A stretch of 64,000 nt of DNA from Streptomyces sp. MUM 178J (GTDB lineage Bacteria; Actinomycetota; Actinomycetes; Streptomycetales; Streptomycetaceae): the NCBI RefSeq assembly GCF_022414575.1, contig NZ_JADWYQ010000010.1:77283-141282 (forward strand), in the 5' to 3' direction. The notes beneath the pieces were generated by a model. That model did no database searches and was not told the DNA's origin. It worked only from the letters and a program-made list of their open reading frames with translations. The position numbers and the translations under genes are program-made. Of this stretch, positions 48,429-56,326 are shown piece after piece. The first letter of the stretch is position 1. Each line of letters begins with the position of its first letter.

Positions 48429-49259
48429 CTACGCGGCGCGTCGGATCTCGTCGTCCGTCGGGAGCAGGTCCGTCAGCATCTCCCAGATGTGCTTGGTCCC
48501 GGCGGGCCGGAGTACCAGCGCGCTGTCCGGGCCCACCTGCCCCTCGTGTACGGGTTCGGCTGGGGACTCCCGGTGCCAGTAGCCGTACGGGCCGCAGTCC
48601 CAGATGCCGAAGCCCCGCGCGTTGACGGTTGGTTGGCCGCGGTCCTGGCCGTGCCAGGCCGCGGTGACGCGCCAGTGCGCCCGCAGCTCGATGAGAAGGT
48701 GGGAGAAGAGGGAGAGCGCGGGTTCACGTAGGTCGCCCGCCTGCACCAGCGCGTGCTGCACACGCTCGGGCGCTGCCTCGGGCAGTGCGGGCTCAAGCGC
48801 GCTGAGGGCGTCGAGGCCGGCGTCCATGGCCCCGATGGTCGTCTCGATGCACGGCACGCCCACGTCAAGCGCGTCCGCCTGCCGCAGGTTCAGCAGCCGG
48901 GCCAGCGACCAGATCAGCATCTTGGGCTCGACCTCGGCGTACTCCACCTCGGTCTGCCACGGCCAGGACTCATGCGAGAAGACATGCTGCTCCCCGATCA
49001 TCAGCCCGTGTTCCAGGAGCCCCTGCTGCCCGATCGACTCCACGCTGATCACCACAGTGGGCTGCGCGAGGGTGTCCAGCAGCGGGGCGAGCTGCACGGA
49101 GACCTCGCCCGCCTCGCTCACCAGCCCGCAGAGCTGCAGCTCGTGCGCGGCGGCGCCGTAGCCGTCGGGCAGGGAACCACCCTCGTTCATACGGCTGAGG
49201 AGGGTGAGATGGTCCTTGCCGAGCCGGAACCGGGACCGCGCGCTGTCATATGAGGGCAT
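48429..49259 (-). CDS. Hypothetical protein, possibly EspG-like ESX-associated
   Basis: 276 residues from ATG 49259. No signal peptide or membrane helix. The protein is mixed alpha/beta with VEYAEVEPKMLIWSLARLLN in the middle and WHRESPAEPVHEGQVGPDSA near the end. Its size and its place downstream of a WXG100-type protein and two small paralogous genes suggest an EspG-like ESX chaperone, but the sequence match I can make by eye is weak. It starts 3 bases after the stop of the preceding gene on the same strand, so the genes form an operon. Confidence 0.5.
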   Translation of the reverse strand: MPSYDSARSRFRLGKDHLTLLSRMNEGGSLPDGYGAAAHELQLCGLVSEAGEVSVQLAPLLDTLAQPTVVISVESIGQQGLLEHGLMIGEQHVFSHESWPWQTEVEYAEVEPKMLIWSLARLLNLRQADALDVGVPCIETTIGAMDAGLDALSALEPALPEAAPERVQHALVQAGDLREPALSLFSHLLIELRAHWRVTAAWHGQDRGQPTVNARGFGIWDCGPYGYWHRESPAEPVHEGQVGPDSALVLRPAGTKHIWEMLTDLLPTDDEIRRAA

Positions 49260-49261
49260 GT

Positions 49262-49822
49262 TCACCCGTTCGTTGAGAGGTGGAAGACCGTGGACAGGAA
49301 CACCCGGAATGCCCCGCCCATGGTCAGTTGGGGACGGTCCACTCCGGCGAACAGCACAGCTAGGGAAATGTCGATGGGAGTGGCAGGTCCGTCGGCTTGA
49401 ACGCGCGCGCGGCGGTTCTTCCTCCGTACCCCGGACTCGCTCACCGTGATGGCGAGCCCAGGTCTGGTGAAGACGTACGACTTCCGGCTTATGGCGGTGC
49501 AGCGATACGTGGTCCCCTTGTACGCCAAGCGTAGTGACCGGCGCTTCTTGCTCACCGCCCACCGGTTCCTGCGTGGTTTCACCTCTTCGCCTTCGACAAG
49601 CAGTTTCATTCCGGTCAGACGTGGCTTGAAACCGAGGAGCGAGTCTCCTGTGAACAGCGCGCCTGGGATGCTGCTTCCGCGCACTTCTGCGCCCGTGCCG
49701 TTGCCAGGTCCGAGATCTGCCGGATAAATCACTTCGATGTCGCCGAACTCAGCCGTCGTGCCTGACCAGAGGAGTGAGCCATGTCCTGTGGCGACTTCCT
49801 TCATTTCGAACGAGATGGTCAA
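49262..49822 (-). CDS. Hypothetical protein paired with WXG100 locus (paralogue 1)
   Basis: 186 residues starting at TTG 49822 (ATG 49804 possible). It has no catalytic motif that I recognise. A beta-rich N-terminal part (SLLWSGTTAEFGDIEV) is followed by a basic core, KPRRNRWAVSKKRRSLRLAY and YRCTAISRKSYVFTRPGLAI, and a hydrophobic C-terminus (SLAVLFAGVDRPQLT). Side-by-side reading with the next gene upstream shows clear paralogy along the whole length, including the same TTG-type start, which supports the start chosen. The gene lies in a WXG100/ESX-like operon. Confidence 0.65.
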   Translation of the reverse strand: MTISFEMKEVATGHGSLLWSGTTAEFGDIEVIYPADLGPGNGTGAEVRGSSIPGALFTGDSLLGFKPRLTGMKLLVEGEEVKPRRNRWAVSKKRRSLRLAYKGTTYRCTAISRKSYVFTRPGLAITVSESGVRRKNRRARVQADGPATPIDISLAVLFAGVDRPQLTMGGAFRVFLSTVFHLSTNG

Positions 49823-49866
49823 TTGAGTATCCTAGGTTCCAAGGAGGCTTGGAAAGTATCGGTGTC

Positions 49867-50438
49867 TCAGTTTCTTGCCGTGTTATCGCCTAACAAATTG
49901 AAGACGGTGGAGACGCCTGCTCGGAAGGCTCCGCCCAGGGTGAGGTGAGAGCGGTTTGCCATGGAGAAGAGCAAGCCCAGGGACATGTCAATCGGTTCAG
50001 GAGCGCCTTCGACGTTCACTCGGAGACGGCGGTTCTTTCTTCTGATGCCCGATTCGGTGACGGTGATGGCGAGTCCAGGTCGGCTGAAGGTGTATGACTT
50101 CCTGCTGATTGCGGTGCAGCGATAGGGGGTTCCTTCGTGTGTGATGCGTAGGGAGCGTCGCTTCTTTGTGATGGCCCAGCGGTTGCGTCGGATTTTCACC
50201 TCGCATCCTTCAAGTTCGAGCACTGCGCCTGTCAGGCGTGGCTTGTCGTCGTAGATGGACCAGCTTATGAGGAGGGACGTGGGGATGCGGCTTCCGCATG
50301 CTTCGATCGCAGTCCCCTGCCTTTCGGGCCGGAGGTCGACAGGTGCGACTTTGAGCTCACTAAATTCTTCGGTCGTACCTGACCAGACTATGGGACGCGC
50401 TCAGTGCTGGGCTCCGTCAACTCGAATGATGTGGCCAA
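49867..50438 (-). pseudogene. Paralogue 2 of the WXG100-locus protein, frameshifted near its start
   Basis: A TTG at 50438 sits six bases after AGGAG and opens MATSFELTEPSTERVP, which aligns residue for residue with the N-terminus of paralogue 1. The frame then meets a stop, and the family continues one frame over as IVWSGTTEEFSELKVAPVDL to the end at 49867. One C is missing from a short C run (50392-50394 on the plus strand). Downstream it keeps the shared core (IRRNRWAITKKRRSLRITHE, AISRKSYTFSRPGLAI). Translation from internal GTG at 50223 would give 118 residues. It may be decayed, or the consensus may be wrong by one base. Confidence 0.72.
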
Positions 50439-50453
50439 GGAGATCTCCTGCTC

Positions 50454-51929
50454 CTAGTCGAAGGGGTTGAGGAAGCTGCCGACCTTCTTCGCTCCGCTTG
50501 CGATTCCGGAGCCTATGTCACTTGCCGTGTCTCCTGCCCAGTCGGTGGTTTTGTCCCATGCCTCACCGATCTCCTCGCGGTTCTCCCAGACCAGGGCGCC
50601 GGCATACGCGACGCCCGTGCCGACAGCCAGACCCACCGTGACGGGGTTGGGTGCGACCATGGCCGCCGTGAGGCTTGCGTTGAAAGCGGTTCCTGTAAGA
50701 TCCGAGGCGAACTTGTCAGGGTTGTTGGAGATCTTCTCTGAGTCGTACGTGGAGAGATTGACGACTCCATAGACCGTGGCCCCGGCAGACCCGACGATCC
50801 CCAGCCCTCGCATGGCACCCGCGGCCTTAGCTGCATTAGCGAGGCCGCCGCTGTCGGCAACACGCAAGAGATTGGCTTGCGTTGCCGTGGGTGTGATGAG
50901 GGTTCCGTTTTTCATATACGAGCCGTACTGAGCGGCCACGGCGTTGGATCCACCCAGAGCGGTTCGAAGAGCAGGAGACACCCGATTCATTAGTTCGCCG
51001 GAGCCCAGCACGCTTCGACTGCCATTTACTAGTTGTGAGTAGAGCGTCTTTTGGGCGTTTAGAAGTTTGGTGGGGTCACGATACGCCTGGATAAGGGCGA
51101 AGGCTCCTGAGACAGTAGTATTCGTTGCCCGGGCGAAGGCCGCGATGGATACCGCCCCTGTCACATAGCGGGCGTACAGTTTCCCCCACTGTTCGTTCCC
51201 TGAGAGTCTGGCGACGATGTCGCCCTGGGCGCGGGCCGACCACGTGCTGAGGGTTTCGGTTTTGGTGTCCATCAGCAGCGAGTTGAGGTCGAGTTTCACG
51301 TCGTCGTCAGAGCCGTTCTGTTCGGCTGCGGAGACGAGTTCGCCTGTTGCTCTGCCGTTGAAGCCGGTGCCGAGCGTCGCGTCGTTCTTGTCGCCGACAC
51401 TGTCCTTGACCACTGCGTCGAGGGATGCCTTGAGGTCTTTGTCCGCCTCGTCGAAGTTGCGGACGCAGGCCTTGATGTAGTCGGCCCAGGACTCTTCGCT
51501 CTCCTTGATGCCCTGGAGTGCCTTGGGGTCCGCTTGGAGGGCGGCGCGTTCCTGGGCGGTGAGCTTGTCGTAGTCGTAGCCGACGTTGCCTTGCTCGGAT
51601 ACGCGCATGCCCGCTTCGATGGCGTCAGCGCGGGCAGAGTCGAGGATTCTCTTCAGTTCGTCGAAGCGCTTGCGACCCGCGCGCAGCAGTTTGGCGGTGG
51701 CTTTCGCCTGGGTCTGGGCCGCGGCGTACTCGTACTGCGTGCCCGCGAAGTTGTTCTGTGCCGATCCGGCCGCGATGCCGGTCCATGCTGGGCCGGTGGC
51801 CACGGTCGAGACGGTCGTCTTGTAGCGTGCCTCTGCCTTCTTCAGCTCCGCGGCGACCTTGTCCCATGCGGTCGCTGCTGTGTCAAGCACGCCGTAGTCA
51901 GTGGTCATGACCTCGTCGTAGGTTCGCAC
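50454..51929 (-). CDS. WXG100/ESX-type secreted protein
   Basis: 491 residues from GTG 51929, seven bases after GGGGGA; this start gives the familiar VRTYDEVMTTDYGVLDTAAT opening of Streptomyces ESX-type proteins. The N-terminal ~100 residues form the WXG100-like helical hairpin (TGPAWTGIAAGSAQNNFAGT at the turn). A helical middle follows (KLTAQERAALQADPKALQGI), then hydrophobic stretches near 375-435 (VGLAVGTGVAYAGALVWENR). The last part is GAKKVGSFLNPFD. It is probably a substrate of a type VII secretion system, with no toxin motif that I can identify. The apparatus genes are not in the window. Confidence 0.68.
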   Translation of the reverse strand: MRTYDEVMTTDYGVLDTAATAWDKVAAELKKAEARYKTTVSTVATGPAWTGIAAGSAQNNFAGTQYEYAAAQTQAKATAKLLRAGRKRFDELKRILDSARADAIEAGMRVSEQGNVGYDYDKLTAQERAALQADPKALQGIKESEESWADYIKACVRNFDEADKDLKASLDAVVKDSVGDKNDATLGTGFNGRATGELVSAAEQNGSDDDVKLDLNSLLMDTKTETLSTWSARAQGDIVARLSGNEQWGKLYARYVTGAVSIAAFARATNTTVSGAFALIQAYRDPTKLLNAQKTLYSQLVNGSRSVLGSGELMNRVSPALRTALGGSNAVAAQYGSYMKNGTLITPTATQANLLRVADSGGLANAAKAAGAMRGLGIVGSAGATVYGVVNLSTYDSEKISNNPDKFASDLTGTAFNASLTAAMVAPNPVTVGLAVGTGVAYAGALVWENREEIGEAWDKTTDWAGDTASDIGSGIASGAKKVGSFLNPFD

Positions 51930-52241
51930 TGGAATTCCCCCCGGAAGCAGCTTTGAGGGTGCAATAGCCCTTCGTGCTGCGATTGCTCACCCGTCCCGTG
52001 ATCCTATCTTGATCAGCTCGTGGGACTGCAATCTGTGCCATCGCTCCAGCGAGGGCTCTCCAGCGTTGTCAGAGCTTGCCGGTACAGTCCTTCCAGTTGC
52101 ACATGGGAGGGGGCGGGAGGCACTACGGGTGAGAAGCGAGACGGGCATTGCGGTTGAAGTGTCGTACGGCGAGAGCGGGACCTCGTCGCGCGGGCCACTC
52201 GAACTCGATCACCGTGAGCAGGCCGCGGATCGGGACTCCGT
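51930..52241. other. Intergenic region upstream of WXG100 gene
   Basis: About 310 bases with no supported gene. The short frames here do not resemble any family and their codon use is unconvincing. The promoter of the WXG100 operon should lie near 51930-52020, which is AT-richer, but no clear boxes were found. Confidence 0.3.
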
Positions 52242-52572
52242 TTGGCCGCCCTGCGCCGGGGAAAGCGCCTGAGCGGCGGGGAGTACGACTTCATGGACAC
52301 GCATGTGCCGGGGCGGGTTCGCCGACGCGGAAGCATGGCCGGTTCTCGCGGGGCGTTACCGGGAGGCGCTGGAGGAGAACCTCCCGGGTGTGGTGGAAGA
52401 CCTTCCCGACTGCTTCGGCCGGGTGCCTGACGAGGAACTCGCCGCCGATCTTGTGCAGTTCTGGACCGGCGGCGATGGGACGTACCCCGTGTGGGTGGGG
52501 CGGGGTGAGTCCGGGGAAGTGACTTCGGTGGTGGTGGAGACGGGGTGCCTGCCCGGCCTCACGGTGCGGTGA
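52242..52572 (+). pseudogene. DUF4241-like C-terminal fragment, frameshifted
   Basis: Two adjacent frames together read as the end of a DUF4241-type protein: GGEYDFMDTHVP in one and GGFADAEAWPVLAGRYREAL through DGTYPVWVGRGESGEVTSVV in the next. The break is at a G run (52310-52313) with one G too many. The N-terminal part of the family is missing, so the gene was already a fragment. The function of DUF4241 proteins is unknown, though they often occur near toxin/immunity loci. Confidence 0.55.
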
Positions 52573-52798
52573 GCGCCAGGAAACGGGACCAGGTGGCGGC
52601 CGAGACCGTGAGATGGGGGCTGGGGTGGAGCTTGGAGTCGCGGATGTGGACGGTGTCGGGGGTGGAGGCGATCTCGACGCAGCTGTCACCGGAGCCGCTG
52701 CTGTAGCTGGACTTCCGCCAGGAGAGGGCCACTTCGACGCAGTCGTCACCCGAGCTTCCGCTGTAGCTGCTCTTGAACCAGACCAGATCCGTGCTCAT
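52559..52798 (-). CDS. DUF397 protein with a duplicated motif
   Basis: 79 residues from ATG 52798, which overlaps the preceding stop (ATGA). The DUF397 signature appears twice: WFKSSYSGSSGDDCVEVA and then WRKSSYSSGSGDSCVEIA, followed by the normal end (VHIRDSKLHPSPHLTVS, WSRFLALT). Usual DUF397 proteins have one copy and about 60-70 residues. They are encoded with DUF5753-type regulators and act as their small partners; here the regulator gene is directly upstream. Confidence 0.88.
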   Translation of the reverse strand: MSTDLVWFKSSYSGSSGDDCVEVALSWRKSSYSSGSGDSCVEIASTPDTVHIRDSKLHPSPHLTVSAATWSRFLALTAP

Positions 52799-53640
52799 AG
52801 CGCTCCTCGCAGTCTCTTCAGCAGATCCGCGGAGTCTTCCGGGGTGAGTGCCTGCGAACGCAGTTTCCCATACCGCATCTGAAGCATGCTGATGGTGTTC
52901 CGGTCGGAGATGAACTGTCCGCTCTCCTGCCCCTCGCAGTAGGCGAAGCGCTCGAGCTGCGGGGTCTCCAGCAGCTGCATGGGGCCACCCATGGCGCTGT
53001 GTCCCTCCATGTCCAGTGGCACCAGCTGGATCGCGACATTGCGCAGCGACCCCACCTCCAGCACATGGTCGATGAGACCCCGGGCGACCTCGATACCGCC
53101 CATCCTGCGCAGAAACAGATGCTCTTCCAGTACAAAGCTGAAGGCGCAGTTCGGCCGTTTCGTCAGCAGGCGTTGTCGTTCCTGTCGGGCTGTCAGCCGT
53201 TCTGCGATCTGGTCATCGCTCAGCGGCGGAATCTGGTCCTCGAACAGTTTCCGTGCGTACGCCTCGCTCTGCAGCAGGCCCGGCACCATCCGGCACTCGT
53301 ATGTGTCGAGCCACCGGGCCTCCCGCTCCAGCGCCGCCCACCTCAGGAACCATGTCGCCAGCCCCGGGTTGCTCCGCGACACATGCTTCGCCGCCCGCTT
53401 GATGACGCCGAACGCGTCCAGCGCCTCATCCGCCAACTCCGGGAACTGGGGCGGCGGAAACCGCCGCCCCAGTTCCACCGAGGCCACCGTGTGCTTCGAG
53501 CAGCACACCTTGGGTGCGAACTCCTCGCGTGACAGACCCCGGTGCTCCCGGAAGGCCTTGACTACCTCCCCGAAGCCCTTAAGGCTGTCGGAGGCCTCGT
53601 CGTTGGTGCTGCTGTTGCCGTTGTCGTTGTAGTCGGCCAT
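52795..53640 (-). CDS. XRE-type helix-turn-helix regulator with DUF5753 domain
   Basis: 281 residues. The helix-turn-helix (GEVVKAFREHRGLSREEFAP then CCSKHTVASVELGRRFPPPQ) lies at about residues 25-70. The DUF5753 domain follows, with ALEREARWLDTYECRMVPGL and LLQSEAYARKLF, then LVPLDMEGHSAMGGPMQLLE near the end. Dozens of such regulator/DUF397 pairs occur per Streptomyces genome; they are thought to act as switch or antitoxin-like systems in development and specialised metabolism. It is coupled to the DUF397 gene by a 4-base overlap. Confidence 0.9.
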   Translation of the reverse strand: MADYNDNGNSSTNDEASDSLKGFGEVVKAFREHRGLSREEFAPKVCCSKHTVASVELGRRFPPPQFPELADEALDAFGVIKRAAKHVSRSNPGLATWFLRWAALEREARWLDTYECRMVPGLLQSEAYARKLFEDQIPPLSDDQIAERLTARQERQRLLTKRPNCAFSFVLEEHLFLRRMGGIEVARGLIDHVLEVGSLRNVAIQLVPLDMEGHSAMGGPMQLLETPQLERFAYCEGQESGQFISDRNTISMLQMRYGKLRSQALTPEDSADLLKRLRGAL

Positions 53641-53791
53641 ATCCCGGACACCTTTCGCACGGTCACTCCTCCCCGCTGCAACTCGTCCAGGTTTATGGCC
53701 GGTACGTCGTACTGTCTACCGATTGTGCATGTACAGATACCCACCGTGTGAGTACGGCGGTCCCGTACGCGCGGCGGTCCGTGACATCCGC

Positions 53792-54693
53792 TAGGGCGTT
53801 TCGTTTCGATCACCAGATCGTTCGTCCGGGTGCGCCGTTGACTGACGCCCAATGGGCTTGGAGTGAGCCGCTGCTGCCGGACCGGACGCCGAAGCGGAGT
53901 GGCCGGTGGCGCGACCACCGCGAGGTGATCGACGCGATCGCCTGGAAGTTCCAGACCGGCTCGCAGTGGGTCCACCTGCCGGAGAGGTATGGCAACTGGA
54001 AGGGCGTCCACAATCGGCTGCGGATGTGGGCTGCCGACGGCACCTGGGAGCGGGTCTTCACGACGCTGATGGCCCAGGCCGACGCGGACGAGGACCTCAA
54101 CTGCGCCGTCTCGGTGGACTCCACGATCGTGCGTGCCCACCAGCACGCGGCCGGGGCCCGCAAAAAGGGGCCCCGGTCGGTGAGCCGGCCGACCATGCAC
54201 TCGGACGGTCCCGCGGCGGACTGACCACGAAGATCCACCTCGCAGCCGACGGCAACTGCCGACCGCTGGCTTTCCACCTCACAGCCGGACAGGCCGGAGA
54301 CGCACCCGCGTTCCCGCAGGTGATGCGCCGCCTGCGCGTCCCGCGCCGCCGTGGACGCCCTCGCACTCGGCCCGAGGTGGTCCTGGCCGACAAGGCCTAT
54401 TCCTCTGGCGCCATCCGCGCCCACCTGCGGAGGTGCGGGATCCGCGCGGTCATCCCCGTCACGGCCGACCAGCGAGGACACCGGCTGCGTCGCGGCAGCC
54501 CCGGTGGCAGACCACCGGCCCTCGACCGAGAGGCATACAAGCAGCGCAACACAGTCGAGCGGTGCATCAACCGCCTCAAGCAGTGGCGCGGGGTCGCCAC
54601 CCGGTACGAGAAGACCGCGACCATCTACCTGGCCGGACTCCACATCGCTGGCATCTTCCTCTGGCCGCCAGGTGACCCAAACGAAACCCCCTA
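53792..54693 (+). mobile_element. IS5-family insertion sequence
   Basis: About 900 bases bounded by imperfect inverted repeats: left 53792-53814 and right 54671-54693, sharing GGGxGTTTCGTTTxxxTCACC. The trinucleotide CTA lies at both ends (53791-53793 and 54691-54693), consistent with a short target duplication. It carries one two-frame transposase. Both ends and both frames look complete, so the copy may be active. Confidence 0.85.
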
Positions 54694-54694
54694 A
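53838..54694 (+). CDS. IS5-family transposase, two overlapping frames joined by -1 frameshift
   Basis: Frame A (to 54224) begins in the element, probably at TTG 53838, with the IS5 start LTDAQWAWSEPLLPDRTPKR, and holds WKFQTGSQWVHLPERYGNWK and the first catalytic Asp in VSVDSTIVRAHQHAAGARKK. At the A5G4 run (AAAAAGGGG near 54163) a -1 slip moves to frame B, which gives GLTTKIHLAADGNCRPLAF, the second Asp in VVLADKAYSSGAIRA, and the catalytic Glu in RNTVERCINRLKQWRG. The fused product is the usual DDE transposase. Many IS5-group elements use this programmed shift. The gene ends at TAA 54692-54694. Confidence 0.85.
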
Positions 54695-54783
54695 TCCTTC
54701 GCGTTGCCAGTTACTTCTGGTGCGGACGACTGGGCGGGTGAGGCCCGGTCTGCGACGGGTCGGATCCGCTCGCCGTGGCGCCG

Positions 54784-55368
54784 CTACTCCTCGGCGAAGT
54801 ACAACGGCGACAACCTGGCGCCCCGCTCCGAATCATCGACATCAGGCGGCGTGACCTGGGCGAGGTCACCGTCGATCGGGATGCCGAACTCCCGGCCGAC
54901 CTCAGCGATAGCAACTCCGACCCGGCCACGCAGCACACCCAGCGCCTGAAGCCCGTACGCCCATTGGACTCGGTCCCGATCCTTGGCCCACCGGACCGGA
55001 TCCCGACCCGCGGGCGGGGCGTCCCCCCAAGTCCTCTCCATAAGCTTGCGTGCTGACTCCACATCGGTCAGCCACTGCCTCACGGCCGCGCGCATCGCGC
55101 GTACCTGATCCCGCAATTCCTCGGACTCGCACTGCTCGACCTGCTCGTTGAGATAGGCACGCAGCGCCTCGACGGATCCCCAGGACCCATTTTCCTCTTC
55201 GAGGTCATACGGTGCATAGAGCACCCGGTGGTCCTCCAGGCGCAGCAGGATCGATCGTGCCCGCTCGCGCTCACTCCCGCTGAACTCCACGCTGGCGCTC
55301 TGCCCGAAGAAGGAGAAGCTGATCGTCTGTAACCGACCACGCCAGCGCCAGCGCCACTGCTTGAACAT
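54784..55368 (-). CDS. Hypothetical protein, DUF6650-like
   Basis: 194 residues from ATG 55368, five bases after GGAGG. The centre reads ARSILLRLEDHRVLYAPYDL, close to the EDRRVLY signature I associate with DUF6650-type proteins, followed by a helical C-terminal half (LNEQVEQCESEELRDQVRAM, QWLTDVESARKLMERTWGD). No membrane helix or catalytic motif. Function unknown. It sits between an IS element and an IS remnant, in the accessory zone. Confidence 0.6.
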   Translation of the reverse strand: MFKQWRWRWRGRLQTISFSFFGQSASVEFSGSERERARSILLRLEDHRVLYAPYDLEEENGSWGSVEALRAYLNEQVEQCESEELRDQVRAMRAAVRQWLTDVESARKLMERTWGDAPPAGRDPVRWAKDRDRVQWAYGLQALGVLRGRVGVAIAEVGREFGIPIDGDLAQVTPPDVDDSERGARLSPLYFAEE

Positions 55369-55496
55369 CCCTACCTCCAGCTCTGCCAACAACAAGAGTA
55401 TTGGCCGGGGTTGCCCAGTCGAACCTCCGCACGCGTAGTAGGGCTCTGGATCTCCGCAGCCACGTCCGCACCCTGATCCGAACGAAACGGTCTAGG

Positions 55497-55769
55497 TGCT
55501 CCAGCACGAATGCGCAGGTCGTCCCGCACGAGGTCGGTGTCCCACCTGGCCCACCCCAGCAGATGTTGCAGCCGGCCCGGGGTGGCGTCCCCGGTGTGTT
55601 CGGCGATCGTTCAGCAGTTCTTGCGCGGCAGGTCCGCCAGCAAGCCGAGCGCTAACTGTCGTGCCCGAAACCTGGGTTCAACCCTCGCGAAGCGGCTCGC
55701 GATCCGGCCGATCAAGCCCTCAAACATGGCCTGCCACCGGGCGGGCACTACGATGTGATCTGCGGCCAC
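55497..55769 (-). pseudogene. IS701-family transposase N-terminal remnant
   Basis: Reading the minus strand from 55769 gives VVPARWQAMFEGLIGRIASR, FARVEPRFRARQLALGLLAD and LPRKNC, then a TGA, then TIAEHTGDATPGRLQHLLGW and TDLVRDDLR. This is the N-terminal quarter of IS701-type transposases, where the stop stands in place of a conserved Trp. The fragment then shifts frame and ends in unrelated sequence. The catalytic core is missing, so it is a dead relic. Confidence 0.75.
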
Positions 55770-55903
55770 CGCTTCATCGTCAGTCCACACATCTCACGAT
55801 GATCAACGGTGGTCGCAGCTTCCTCACCGGGTGTCGTCGTCGAGTCAGGTCGGGTGGCCCAAATTCCCTGCTCCGCTGGCGTCGATCCTGCTAGACAAAC
55901 CTG

Positions 55904-56326
55904 ATGAGCTACATCAAAGTCCGTACCACGAGCATCGCCGAGGTTCCCGACCTGCTGGCCTTTTGGGCCCGGTCGGCCGAGGGCGCCAGCATCACCGACG
56001 ACACGGACGGGGTCACCCGCCTACTCGTCCGTGACCCCCAGGCCCTGCTGGTGGCCGAACGGGACGGAGCGATTGTCGGCACGGTCATCGCCGGCTACGA
56101 CGGCTGGCGCTGCCACCTGTACCGGCTGGCCGTTGACCCGGACCAGCGCCGTCAGGGCATCGCCGCCGCGCTGCTCTCTGCCGCTCACGAACGCTTCGTG
56201 GCACTTGGCGGCCGCCGGGCCGACGCCATGGTCCTGGACCACAACGAGCTCGGTCAGCATGCCTGGCGCGCCGCCGGCTACCACGCGGAGGAGCAGTGGA
56301 GCCGCTGGGTCAAGCCGCTTGTCTGA
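55904..56326 (+). CDS. GNAT family N-acetyltransferase
   Basis: 140 residues from ATG 55904. The acetyl-CoA motif is clear: LYRLAVDPDQRRQGIAAALL (V-x5-QRRxGxA) at about residues 70-90, preceded by the strand AIVGTVIAGYDGWRCH and followed by HNELGQHAWRAAGYHAEEQW. The acceptor substrate cannot be predicted. Its 3' end overlaps the open frame of the OLD-like gene by 31 bases. Confidence 0.87.
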   Translation: MSYIKVRTTSIAEVPDLLAFWARSAEGASITDDTDGVTRLLVRDPQALLVAERDGAIVGTVIAGYDGWRCHLYRLAVDPDQRRQGIAAALLSAAHERFVALGGRRADAMVLDHNELGQHAWRAAGYHAEEQWSRWVKPLV

